In this document: in pieces, positions 55,751 through 64,000 of the stretch
How positions within the stretch are numbered: the first letter of the stretch is position 1
Layout of the letters: each line of letters begins with the position of its first letter
Origin: CBDDDW01 sp965226805
GTDB lineage: Bacteria > Chloroflexota > Dehalococcoidia > Lucifugimonadales > JAGWBF01
Assembly: GCA_965226805.1 (NCBI GenBank)
Contig: CBDDDW010000030.1
Location: forward strand, 342,741 to 406,740
Reading direction: 5' to 3'
DNA: 64,000 nt
Notes under the pieces: generated by a model
What the model saw: the letters and a program-made list of their open reading frames with translations, nothing else
Databases searched by the model: none
What the model was told of the DNA's origin: nothing
Translations under genes and position numbers: made by a program

Positions 55751-58278
55751 TCCTTCGCCTCCTCTTCCGTGTTCTCCTCGGCGGCGGCGCGGTTCCGCTT
55801 GCTGACCTGATTCCTGCGCTCCGGGTCCTGCGGCGGGGCCTGCCCCTCCGCCTGCTCGCCCTTCTCCATGGCGTCGGCCTTGTCCCGGAAGTCCTTCACC
55901 TTCTTCTGAGCGTCGGCGTCGGCGTCCGAGATGTCGTGGGCCGTCAGGGTGTACCTGGAGGCAGCGGCGCGGATGCGGTCGGCGACGCCGGGGTCGCCCT
56001 CCTCCGGCTTGCGCACCATCATCGAGAAGGCGGGCATCCGCTCCTTTCCCACGGTGGCGCGGACGTAGCAGTGGTGGACCGGCAGCGACGTGATGTCGTC
56101 CTCGGTCACCCGCTCCTTGCCCAGCTCCCACACCAGCTGCCTTGCGTCGTTCCCGGCCACCTGGAAGACGGCCAGGCAACCCACGTTGGCAAGGAGGGTA
56201 TCCCGCATGGTGCGGGAGAGGTCGTCGAGCTTGGCGAGGCTCTGGGTGGCGAGGATGAAGGACGCCCCGAACTTGCCCAGCTCGGAGAGCATCGACTCGT
56301 AGTCCACGCCGGGCATCGACTGCATCTCGTCCACCACCACCAGCGCCCCTCTGCGCTTCTCCAGGGGCAGGCTCTCCTGCTCCCGTATCACCGAGTCGAC
56401 CAGGTTGAGCAGGGACGCCCCCACCAGGGCGGCCACGTCCCTGCCGACGCTTCCCTGGGCCGTGGAGACCAGCAGGATGCCGCCCTCCAGGATGGTCTCC
56501 CGCAGGTCGATGGTGGAGCGGCGCTGGCCCAGGATGGCCCTGGCCCGCTTGGAGGATGCGTAGTAGGAGAGTCTGGTCTGCACGGGTGCGAGGGCTTCGG
56601 CGCGGTACTGCTGGTGCCAGCTTCCGAAGTCACGCGCCCACCACTCAAGGAGGTAGGGGTCCTCGATCCTCTTCAACACCCCGTCCCGGAACTTCCGGTC
56701 GGAGAGGAGCTTGAGGCCGTCGAGGATGGTGTGCTGGCTGCCCTCGTCCGTCTCGGGGTGCTCGTTGGCCTCGTGAAGGGTCTTTACGGTCTGTTCGAGG
56801 ATGGACTGCATCCTCGGCCCCCACTGCTCCCAGAGCCCTTTTGCCACCCTGACCACCGAGTCGGCGGTGCGGTCGCGGTCGGCCAGGTCGATGAGCCGCA
56901 CCCGGTCGATGAGGGACTCGGGGACGTGCTCCATTAGCCCGGCCACCAGGTCGGCGTGGGGGTCGATGACCACGATGGCGTCGCCATCCCTGCCCTCGGC
57001 CTTCTCCCGCATCTTGTGGGCGGCGACGTGGTGCATCAGCGTGGACTTGCCCATGCGGGTGCGGGCGACGTAGAGGTGGTGACGCCTCAGCAGGTCCTCG
57101 GGGAAGCGGATGGGCTTGGGCTTGCCCGCCGTGGTGTCTCCCACCAGCGCGCCTCCCTTCACTCCCCTGGCGGAGGGATTGAGCGCCCTCGCGCCGGAGC
57201 GCTCCACCAGGGGCGTCTCGTCGCCCGCTCCGGGCGGGTGCCACAGGCAGGCGGCCTCGCGGACCCCCAGGACGCTGCGCCCGCCGAACAGGCCGGGCCC
57301 TGCGGGGTTCATCATGTCGGGGTTGGGAACGGCGGGCTTCACCTTCCCCACCTTGAACCGCGCTCCTGCGGGGTTGTCGAAGTGGCGGTAGGCGGCGGCC
57401 ACCGGCCCCAGAAGCTCCCCGGCCCGCTGCGGAGCCGTGTCGAGGGGCAGAACGGCGGTCACCTGTAGCTCGGCGTCGAAGGCGATGCGGGAGACCTTCT
57501 CCTGTATGAGGAGCGGGTCGTGGACGCGGCTTCTGGCCTTCTTCCACCGCCACCAGGCCCAGCCGCCGGCGGCCAGCCCCAGGGCCGTGCCCGTCCCCAG
57601 GAGGGCAGCCTTCCATATCTCCCCGTCCTGCACCCACAGGTAGCCCTTCAGCGCGGCCAGCGCGCCCAGGCCGAGCACGGCCATCGTCACGCCGTCCATC
57701 TGGAGGGGCTTGGTCTGGAAGGTGTAGGCAGGCTCCCGAGGCTCCATGCCCGGCCGCTTGTGGGCCTTCTCCATGTGGGCCTGCGACCAGTCGGGGCCGA
57801 GGGAGCGCAGCATCAGCCTCGCCACCACCCGCTCCCCCTCGTTCAGCTCGGAGAGAGCGCCCATCAGGGCTATCAGGGGGTCCGAGCCGGGGTCGAGCAG
57901 GTCGTCGTCGCGGAAGGTGCGCAGGGGCACGTACTCGGGGCCGTCGGCCCGCAGGGTCATGCCCCACGCCTCCTCCCCCTCTTCGAGGCGCAGGGGGTCG
58001 TCCTCCTCGTCCACCCTCCGTATGCGGGCCTGGGGATAGTGGGCGGAGAGCTGGCCGCGCACCACCGCTCCGTCCAGGCAGCGGGCCATGAGGGTCACGC
58101 CGTCCATGTCGGCGGCCAGCTCCAGGGAGAAGGGCTCCGGCACCGCGATGGACTGGAGCAGGTTCTCGACGCCCAGCAGGGTGCGCTCCCCGGCGCGGGG
58201 CGGCGTCACCGCCAGCAGGACGGGCTTTTTCTCTTCTCTATCGGTTCCGAATAGAAGGTCCTTCGTGTTCAGCTTCAT
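55747..58278 (-). CDS. conjugative coupling ATPase (HerA/TraD-like)
   Basis: The 843-residue protein would bring DNA to the secretion channel at the membrane. Two hydrophobic segments lie near residues 215-260 (MAVLGLGALAALKGYL, LLGTGTALGLAAGGWAWW). Walker A is ARTRMGKSTLMHH and Walker B is ALVVVDEMQSMPG; FILATQSLAKLDDLS follows as sensor region. The C terminus is charged and disordered. The ATG at 58278 has AAAGGA upstream. It is followed by the relaxase (overlap) and preceded by VirB4. Confidence 0.85.
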   Translation of the reverse strand: MKLNTKDLLFGTDREEKKPVLLAVTPPRAGERTLLGVENLLQSIAVPEPFSLELAADMDGVTLMARCLDGAVVRGQLSAHYPQARIRRVDEEDDPLRLEEGEEAWGMTLRADGPEYVPLRTFRDDDLLDPGSDPLIALMGALSELNEGERVVARLMLRSLGPDWSQAHMEKAHKRPGMEPREPAYTFQTKPLQMDGVTMAVLGLGALAALKGYLWVQDGEIWKAALLGTGTALGLAAGGWAWWRWKKARSRVHDPLLIQEKVSRIAFDAELQVTAVLPLDTAPQRAGELLGPVAAAYRHFDNPAGARFKVGKVKPAVPNPDMMNPAGPGLFGGRSVLGVREAACLWHPPGAGDETPLVERSGARALNPSARGVKGGALVGDTTAGKPKPIRFPEDLLRRHHLYVARTRMGKSTLMHHVAAHKMREKAEGRDGDAIVVIDPHADLVAGLMEHVPESLIDRVRLIDLADRDRTADSVVRVAKGLWEQWGPRMQSILEQTVKTLHEANEHPETDEGSQHTILDGLKLLSDRKFRDGVLKRIEDPYLLEWWARDFGSWHQQYRAEALAPVQTRLSYYASSKRARAILGQRRSTIDLRETILEGGILLVSTAQGSVGRDVAALVGASLLNLVDSVIREQESLPLEKRRGALVVVDEMQSMPGVDYESMLSELGKFGASFILATQSLAKLDDLSRTMRDTLLANVGCLAVFQVAGNDARQLVWELGKERVTEDDITSLPVHHCYVRATVGKERMPAFSMMVRKPEEGDPGVADRIRAAASRYTLTAHDISDADADAQKKVKDFRDKADAMEKGEQAEGQAPPQDPERRNQVSKRNRAAAEENTEEEAKE

Positions 58279-58309
58279 AGGTGCTAGTCCTTTCTCTAAC
58301 GGGGTCTCT

Positions 58310-60559
58310 CTAATGGCGTCCGGGTCTCCACTCGATGACTGCCGTCTCCTCCGGCGTGGCCTCGATGCGGACCGGGAATCGCTGGCCTCTTGCCAGCAGC
58401 AGGCCGTCCCCACGCGGGCAGGACAGCAACCAGCGTTGGAGGTCCTCGGGCAGGTCGAAGGCGTCGCCCACGGTGCTTATGGCGGCGGCGTCCTGCTGGA
58501 GGAGGAGCTTGAAGGCGGCGTTCTGGAGGAGCGCCCGACCGGAGTGGCCGGTGATGGTCCTCGACGTATCCTCGGAGAGAAGGTCCTGCACGTCCTGGGT
58601 GATGAACTGCAACCCCAGCCGGTGCTTGCGGGCGCGCTTCGCCATGCTGACCATGAAGGCCGCGCCCTCGGGGTGCTGCATGATGCTCCACACCTCGTCC
58701 ACCACCAGGAGGCGGGGTTTGGGGTCCTGGGCGGCGGCGGCCCACACCGTCTCGGTGCAGACCATCGCGGCGGCGGGCCGGAGCTCCGGTTCCAACAGGC
58801 GCAGGTCGAAGACCGTCACCAGGGCCTCGTTGCCCAGGAGGTCGTCGCCCTCGTCGGAGAGCAGGTGTCTCAGGCTGCCGGTGGCGAAGGGCCTGAGCAG
58901 CCGTGCGAGGCCGGGGTCTCCCGCCTCGCTCTCTTGCAGATACTTGTAGAAGTCCCTGAAGCCGGTGCGCTCCCGTGGCTGGGCGTAGTAGCCCGCCAGG
59001 GCGTGATCGAGGGAGGCCCTGCGCTCCGCTCCGAGGCTCTCGCCCACCATCACTTCGATCAACCGTCTCAGGCTGCCGATGCGCTGGAGAAGCTCCTCGG
59101 AGTCTCCCTTGTCGATCACGAAGGGGTTCATGCCCTCGCCAGGGACTCCGGGGGACAGCACCCGTCCTCCCGCTGCCCTCGCCATGTCCGCGTACTCGCC
59201 CTCGGGGTCGATGACGTAGGCGGTGATGCCGCGCGTGATGCCGCGCAGCACGCCCAGCTTGGTGGCGAATGATTTCCCTGATCCCGACCGTGCGAGGACG
59301 GCGGTGTTGGCGTTGAGGTGCGTCCCGTCCCAGGGGTCGTAGACGACGGGGGAGCAGGCCCGCATGTCGATGCCGTAGAGGGTGCCGCTCCGGGTGTCCA
59401 GGTCCGGCGGCGAGAAGGGGAAGAGGCGGGCGATGCTGGACGTGTCCAGGCTGCGCCACTCGGCCACTGCATTGAGGGCCAGGGGCAGCGTGGACAACAG
59501 ACCCTCCCTTTGCCGGAAGGCCAGGTTGTCGAGCTTGCCCAGGGTGGCGGCGAAGTGGGCCTTGGCCCGCTGCGTCATCTCCTTCAGGGCAGCCTCGTCC
59601 CTCGCGTGGAGGGTCACCGAGAGGGAGGCGTGAAAGAGCCGCTCCCTGCCCCGCTGCACCTCGTCCCTAAGCCGGGTGATGTCCTCCAGGGCGATCTCCG
59701 CCTCCGGGGACATGGTGCGGCCCCGCTTGAAGGAGAGGGACTGGGCCGATTCGAAGCGCACCTTCTGCCATTCCAGCGTCCTGGCCGCCTGCTCCGCCGG
59801 TATCGGGCCGACGTGGACGGACAGGTCCATCGGCGCTCCCGCCGCCATCAGCCCCTGGAGGAAGCCGGGGGCCAGGGACCGGGGCCAACGGCCCAGGTGG
59901 AGGGAGCGCACGAGGCTCCCGCCGGCGCGCATGTCGCGGCGTTTGATCTCCACCTCGACGGGGGCCTCCTCGTCGAACTCGGAAGGGGAGCCGCCGAGGG
60001 CCGCCGATACGAGCATCATCCGAAGCTGCCGTCCTTTCAGTGGGTGGACGGAGAGGCCGGCCCTCGCCAGCAGGCCCCGCAGGTCGTCGATGCGCCCGGA
60101 CTCGCACACGGCGTAGAAGCGCCGGTCGAGGATGCCGTCGCGGGCCTCAAGCTCGGTGAGCAGACGCCCGAGGGACTCGGCGGCGGCCCTCGTCTGCGGT
60201 GGAAGGTCGGCGGGCTGGGCCTCCTTCAGCTTCTCCCGCATCCCTTCCAGGCGGGGCGGGTGCTGTCGTATGAGCAGTTGCGCCGGGAAGTCCAGGGCGT
60301 TGAGCGCCCCGGTGAAGGCCCCCAGCTTCGGCTCGTCCAGCTCCAGGCCCATCACCTCGCACACCCCCAGCTTCACCCCGTCCAGGCGCACCGGGCCGTC
60401 GTCGTCGAGGTGGGACAGCATGAAGAACAGGGGCAGCTCGGGTGGGAGCTTGGGAGCGGATGGCTCGACCGCGCCCCCGGGCGTTTCGTGGGGAGCGGAG
60501 GGGTCTTCCTGCGGCCCCTGCGCTCCTCGTCTTGTCAGTCGTCGAATAAGCTCTTTCAA
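58310..60559 (-). CDS. virB4: type IV secretion ATPase VirB4
   Basis: The 750-residue hexameric ATPase drives conjugation pilus or channel assembly. Residues 1-420 form the VirB4 N-terminal domain; the RecA-like ATPase follows with Walker A LARSGSGKSFATK, Walker B PRLLVVDEVWSIM, and the ALLQNAAFKLLLQQD region. The start is TTG at 60559 with AAGGAA upstream, because the longer frame to 61279 runs through other genes. It is the best-conserved gene of the conjugation set. Confidence 0.93.
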   Translation of the reverse strand: MKELIRRLTRRGAQGPQEDPSAPHETPGGAVEPSAPKLPPELPLFFMLSHLDDDGPVRLDGVKLGVCEVMGLELDEPKLGAFTGALNALDFPAQLLIRQHPPRLEGMREKLKEAQPADLPPQTRAAAESLGRLLTELEARDGILDRRFYAVCESGRIDDLRGLLARAGLSVHPLKGRQLRMMLVSAALGGSPSEFDEEAPVEVEIKRRDMRAGGSLVRSLHLGRWPRSLAPGFLQGLMAAGAPMDLSVHVGPIPAEQAARTLEWQKVRFESAQSLSFKRGRTMSPEAEIALEDITRLRDEVQRGRERLFHASLSVTLHARDEAALKEMTQRAKAHFAATLGKLDNLAFRQREGLLSTLPLALNAVAEWRSLDTSSIARLFPFSPPDLDTRSGTLYGIDMRACSPVVYDPWDGTHLNANTAVLARSGSGKSFATKLGVLRGITRGITAYVIDPEGEYADMARAAGGRVLSPGVPGEGMNPFVIDKGDSEELLQRIGSLRRLIEVMVGESLGAERRASLDHALAGYYAQPRERTGFRDFYKYLQESEAGDPGLARLLRPFATGSLRHLLSDEGDDLLGNEALVTVFDLRLLEPELRPAAAMVCTETVWAAAAQDPKPRLLVVDEVWSIMQHPEGAAFMVSMAKRARKHRLGLQFITQDVQDLLSEDTSRTITGHSGRALLQNAAFKLLLQQDAAAISTVGDAFDLPEDLQRWLLSCPRGDGLLLARGQRFPVRIEATPEETAVIEWRPGRH

Positions 60560-60578
60560 CAGAGTGTCTTCCTTTTCT

Positions 60579-60910
60579 CTAGGGGGTTGGGAAGTCCACG
60601 AGGCCGCTGCTGAGCAGCGCGGCCACGCCCTTGGCCGACAGGGCCAGGACCAGCCCGACCACCGCCATGACGACGGCGGTCTTGGCCTTGCCACCTCCCC
60701 GCTCCTCGCCCCCTCGGCCATCAGGATGAAGCCGGCCCAGACGATGGCGAAGAGGCAGAGTCCGGAGGCGGCGTAGACCATCGCCGTGAGCACGCGGTCG
60801 AACTGGCGGAGCATCTCCTGCTCCTCCGCCGGGGCCGCGCCGGTGGTCGCCAGCGCAGCCCCGGCCAGAAGCGTCATTGCCAATGCCCGCCTCACCAGGG
60901 CCACTCCCAT
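60579..60910 (-). pseudogene. pilin-like (TrbC/VirB2-type) protein, single frameshift
   Basis: The first part reads LAMTLLAGAALATTGAAPAE, a signal peptide, then QFDRVLTAMVYAASGLCLFA and IVWAGFILMAEG. A shift in a run of five G (about 60707) joins it to ERGGGKAKTAVVMAVVGLVL and ALSAKGVAALLSSGLVDFPT. Two membrane helices separated by a basic loop are typical of VirB2-like pilins. One extra G would restore the frame, so a sequencing or assembly error is likely. Confidence 0.65.
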
Positions 60911-62610
60911 CCCAGCAGGTCGAACCACTGGCGCAGGCCGCCGGCGGGCTCCTGCTCGGCAGGCGGGTCCTCCGGCTCCGGCTGAGGCAGGACCAGTGCC
61001 TCGAAGGGCTCGTCGCTGCCGACGCCGGACGCAAAGGCCAGCGTCTCGCCCCTCGCCCTCGTGATGGGCGAGCGTTCGACCGTCTCGGCCTTGACGTGCT
61101 CCTTGTGCAGGACGTCCACCGTCACCGGCCTTGGCGATGGTGGCGCTGGGGACGTAGGCGTAGGCCGTCGCGGTGGCGGACTCTGTGGCGCCGTCCTCGT
61201 TGGTCACGGTCACCGTCTCGCTGTCGTAGTCGCTGTCCCCCGGGCGATAGAGGTGCACGGTCCTGGTGACCTGCTCCACCGCGCTCCGGGTGGTGGGTGA
61301 GCACGGTCAGCGGGGGTATGGGGATGCGGAGGCTCGTCTCCAGGCTCACGTCCACGCTCACGGCGTGAATCGCTGCGCCCACGGGCACGCCGAGCCGGAA
61401 GCGGGTCTCTCGGCCGGGGACGAAGGCGACGCTGGTATGCGACGCGCCGGTCGCGGCGGCGACGGTCCCCGTGACCGCCGTCACCTGGGCGTCCATCAGG
61501 GACGTCTCGGTGACGCTCTGGTGCCCGGCCACCATCTGAAGCTCCACCGGGTGATCGGTGTGCGTGACGCACTCGGACTCGATGACGCCGCTGACCGCTC
61601 CCGGCGTCCAGCCCAGGGAGGTCATGCGCAGGTCGCAGAGTTCGCCCTCGACGGCGGGCAGGGGGTACGGGATCTGGTCGTGCTCGAAGGTGACGGCCCC
61701 GGCCTGGCCGAGGGTGTCCTCCCACGAGACGGTGAAGGACGGCGCCGGGCCGTGGAGGGGGAGGGAGTAGTCGATGCTCTCCCCCTCGGCCAGGGAAGCC
61801 GACCCCCAGAAGCGCAGCCATCTCCCCTGCGGCCCGCCGAAGGCCCGCACCCGGATGTCCAGGGCGGTGGCGGCCCGCAGGGTGACGGCGGCCCGGTCGC
61901 CGGAGACGGTGAGCGCCTCGACGAATATCCGCCGTCCGGGGACGGGCTCCGTGACCTCGAAGTCGATCTCGTCCCGCCAGGGCTCGTGGTCGTCGGCCAG
62001 GGCCGACTCCGGGACGGCCACGACCGCCGCCATCAGGACGGCCAGGGCCACGACCGGAATCCACCCTATCCGGGGCTTCCGGCGTCGGCTCTGAAGGGTC
62101 TCGGCCCGGTGGTCGTGACGCTGGTCCCTCCCTCCGTCCTTTCCCCTGCGCTTGCCGAACCAGCGCATGCGCCCGTTGCGGCGCTCTTTGTTCTTGCGGG
62201 TCTTCCTGTTCTTGCGCAGCCTTGCCAGGCCGCGTCCGGCGCGTTTCGCCATCAGGCTCACGGGGCCGGGGCCGCCCTTGACCGGCTGCGCCTGCGCGGG
62301 CGGCTCGGCCCGCACCAGCTGAGAGACCGGCCCGGCGTAGCGCTGCGCCCCCCAGCCGGTACTTCAGCAGGTCGGCGGCCACCAGGGGCAGCCGCCGGCC
62401 GCCTATCTTCCCGACGACCATGGCGATGCCGACCAGCCCGAAGAGGACGGCCAGGGCCATCCGCACCTCGGACGGGCCGACCGGGGCGTAGCGGTATGCG
62501 CCGTAGGAGATGGCGAATACGGCCATCACCGCCACGATCTGCGGGAAGGTGAACCCCAGCAGGACCTTGTCCTCCGCCTGTACGTGGGTCGGTACCTCGT
62601 GCTCTCTCAT
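60892..62610 (-). pseudogene. PrgI-like membrane protein fused to an exported domain, with frame breaks
   Basis: The start at 62610 (MREHEVPTHVQAEDKVLLGF, GAGGAGGAG upstream) gives two membrane helices (FPQIVAVMAVFAISYGAYRY, ALAVLFGLVGIAMVVGKIGG) as in PrgI/VirB3. After a one-base shift in a G-run near 62345 it continues as a basic region (ARLRKNRKTRKNKERR), another membrane helix (WIPVVALAVLMAAVVAVPES) and a beta-rich extracytoplasmic part. Further one-base shifts lie near 61275 and 61130 before the end at 60892 (LRQWFDLLGWEWPW). All four reading parts align in order, so a single gene or two fused genes were originally present. Confidence 0.6.
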
Positions 62611-62633
62611 GTGTCTCTCCTCCTCACGTCGGC

Positions 62634-62945
62634 CTAAGTGCCGCTGCTGTCGCCGCTGGAACCGGAGTCCGGCGCTTGCGGTTCGGGCAGCACGTCGTCG
62701 ATCTCGATTCCCGGGTCCACCACCGCGTTCATCACCAGCTCCACGACGCCGTAGGCGACCAGGGCCAGGACGATGCCCGCCAGGGCGGTCATCATGGCGC
62801 TCTTGCCGCGCTCCATCTGGTTGGGCGCGCCGCTGGCGGTGAGGTACATGTACGCGCCGTAGATGAAGAAGCCGACGCCCACCGCTCCCACGACGCCCAG
62901 CAGGATGCCCACCAGGTTCGAGATGGTCTGTGTCAGTTGTTCCAT
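62634..62945 (-). CDS. pilin-like (TrbC/VirB2-type) membrane protein
   Basis: The 103-residue protein starts MEQLTQTISNLVGILLGVVG, with GAGGAG ten bases upstream. It has two hydrophobic helices (ILLGVVGAVGVGFFIYGAYM and MMTALAGIVLALVAYGVVEL) around a short basic loop (ERGKSA), then an acidic tail. This is the layout of T4SS pilins of monoderm bacteria. It lies between the VirB6-like and PrgI-like genes. Confidence 0.75.
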   Translation of the reverse strand: MEQLTQTISNLVGILLGVVGAVGVGFFIYGAYMYLTASGAPNQMERGKSAMMTALAGIVLALVAYGVVELVMNAVVDPGIEIDDVLPEPQAPDSGSSGDSSGT

Positions 62946-63101
62946 TGCTATTGCTCCTCTCTGCCGCCGGGCGGGTCTCCCCCACCCGGCGTTCATCGCT
63001 TCGTCTTGTCTCCTCGGTGACTCCCCGTTATCTGCACATCGCTCCGCCTCCGTCGTGGTATTGGTTGGCGCGGGTCTCGTTCGCGCCGGTGGATTTCGTC
63101 G

Positions 63102-64000
63102 TTACTCGCCGCTGCTCCTGGGCGCTTCCCCGCCGTCTCCCCCGCCCGCCGATGGGGTGGCCATCGAGGCCGCCGAGCTGAGGCCGCTGGCGGCGGCCGA
63201 AACGCCCGCGCTGGCCGCCATCGCTCCCACGGCCATGCCGCCCGGCCCTCCGGCCGCTCCTCCCGCCAACATCCCGATGGTCTTCGCCGAGCGCACCATC
63301 GACGAGGGCAGGTTCATGCCGAAGTAGAGCATCGAGAGCCAGGAGTCGAAGGTCCCTGAGTTGCCGAGCATCGACGGGACGCGGGTCGCCATGTAGACGA
63401 AGGCCAGCGACATCAGGAGCTTCCAGATCAGGTCCTGCACCGGCTCGAAGGCGGCGATGGCGGCGAACTCCTTCAGGAAGCCGAACCCAAGCGCCAACGC
63501 GATGAGCTGGACGGCCTGCTGGAACACCGTCGTCATGAAGAGGCGCAGCCAGTGGCGGCCCCAGCCCGCCGTGTGGGGCAGAATCCAAAGCCCCAAAGCA
63601 ATCGGGGCCAGGGCTAGGAGGATGTCGATCAACGCGAGGCGCAGCACCATCTGGACGATGACGTAGAGCACGAAGAAGCCCGTAGACCAGGTAGAGGACC
63701 GCCAGGAGCAGGGCCATGCCCCACGCTCCCGGCCTCCACCGCCGTCATCAGGGTGCGAAGCGTCGAGCGGAGCATGTCTCCGGCGGTGACGTTCAGGGAG
63801 ACCGCGATAAAGCCGGACACGGCGTCGGCCACCAGGCCGAGCACCAGGCGGGGGACCATCTCCCGCCAGCCCGCCTGACGGGTCCCCAGGTGCTCGGCCA
63901 TGATGAAGCTCAGCCCCATCCAGCCGAGGATCACCACCAGCGCGCCCGACGTGATGGCCCAGACGACCATCCACGCCTGGCGCACCAGGTCGTGGGCGTA
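63102..64000 (-). pseudogene. VirB6/TrbL-like membrane protein (partial, with frame breaks)
   Basis: The gene runs off the right edge. Reading from the edge: WMVVWAITSGALVVILGWMG, then LVLGLVADAVSGFIAVSLNV, then after a shift near 63725 MALLLAVLYLVYG, and after a second shift near 63680 FFVLYVIVQMVLRLALIDIL. Then LALAPIALGLWILPHTAGWG and further helices follow to the tail rich in Gly, Ala and Ser. At least six hydrophobic segments and the IDILLALAPIALGLWILP motif match TrbL/VirB6. The two shifts are at short G-runs and may be assembly errors. Confidence 0.65.

Noticed and set aside
58310..61279. A single 989-residue VirB4 starting at 61279
   Set aside because: The N-terminal 240 codons read through the end of the exported protein and the pilin-like gene in mixed frames; VirB4 homology starts at 60559.

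Overview
The window is a GC-rich bacterial chromosome segment, probably from a Chloroflexota (Dehalococcoidia-like) genome. That assignment is inferred from the mix of genes: sucCD, pheST, a CADD-family protein, a luciferase-like oxidoreductase and a monoderm-type conjugation set with a PrgI-like component. No rRNA or other phylogenetic marker is present to prove it. It divides into a core part (about 1-3.2 kb and 20-33.6 kb), an IS graveyard (3.2-19.9 kb), and a large accessory region (33.6-64 kb).

Region by region. 0-3.2 kb holds a DUF488-like tail, a flavin-dependent oxidoreductase, a lipoprotein and msrB. 3.2-13.2 kb is an IS-riddled former integration site. It has an intact tRNA-Thr(CGT), a 45-bp partial copy of that tRNA in the opposite orientation, a tyrosine integrase gene cut by two different insertion sequences, an integrase tail relic, and two inverted copies of one IS3-family element that are each inactivated by a different mutation. 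13.2-20 kb holds relics of hsdR and of a LuxR-type regulator, two hypothetical genes, and a tandem array of four paralogous ABC-2 permease genes (one intact, three broken) ended by an IS5-family insertion. 20-33.6 kb is ordinary core: an ABC exporter pair, an alpha/beta hydrolase, moeA, pheT, a CADD/TenA-like gene, pheS, sucD, sucC, a beta-hydroxyacid dehydrogenase and a Nudix hydrolase.

33.6-42.5 kb is a defence and mobile region: two IS1380-related pieces, an IS1182 relic, a large fused restriction-methyltransferase and a VapBC-like toxin-antitoxin pair. 42.6-64 kb looks like an integrative conjugative element. On the minus strand, read from the right edge, it has a VirB6/TrbL-like protein, a pilin-like protein, a PrgI-like/surface protein, a second pilin-like protein, a VirB4 ATPase, a HerA/TraD-like coupling ATPase, a Replic_Relax relaxase candidate and small HTH regulators. 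Two convergent large serine recombinases follow, with a relic of a third recombinase between them. To their left lie a YhcG-family nuclease, repeat-rich noncoding DNA, and a protein with four tandem Cro/cI HTH domains.

The most interesting signals are RNA-level. The four-HTH gene has a leader with three mutually exclusive hairpins, the last one terminator-like. The two serine recombinases share a near-identical promoter plus a structured leader ending in a terminator hairpin just before the ribosome binding site. Another element gene is preceded by two tandem 64-bp terminator-like units. Together these suggest the mobile element controls its recombinases and regulators by transcription attenuation. 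Several single-base frame breaks in G/C runs at 60.6-63.7 kb may be assembly errors.
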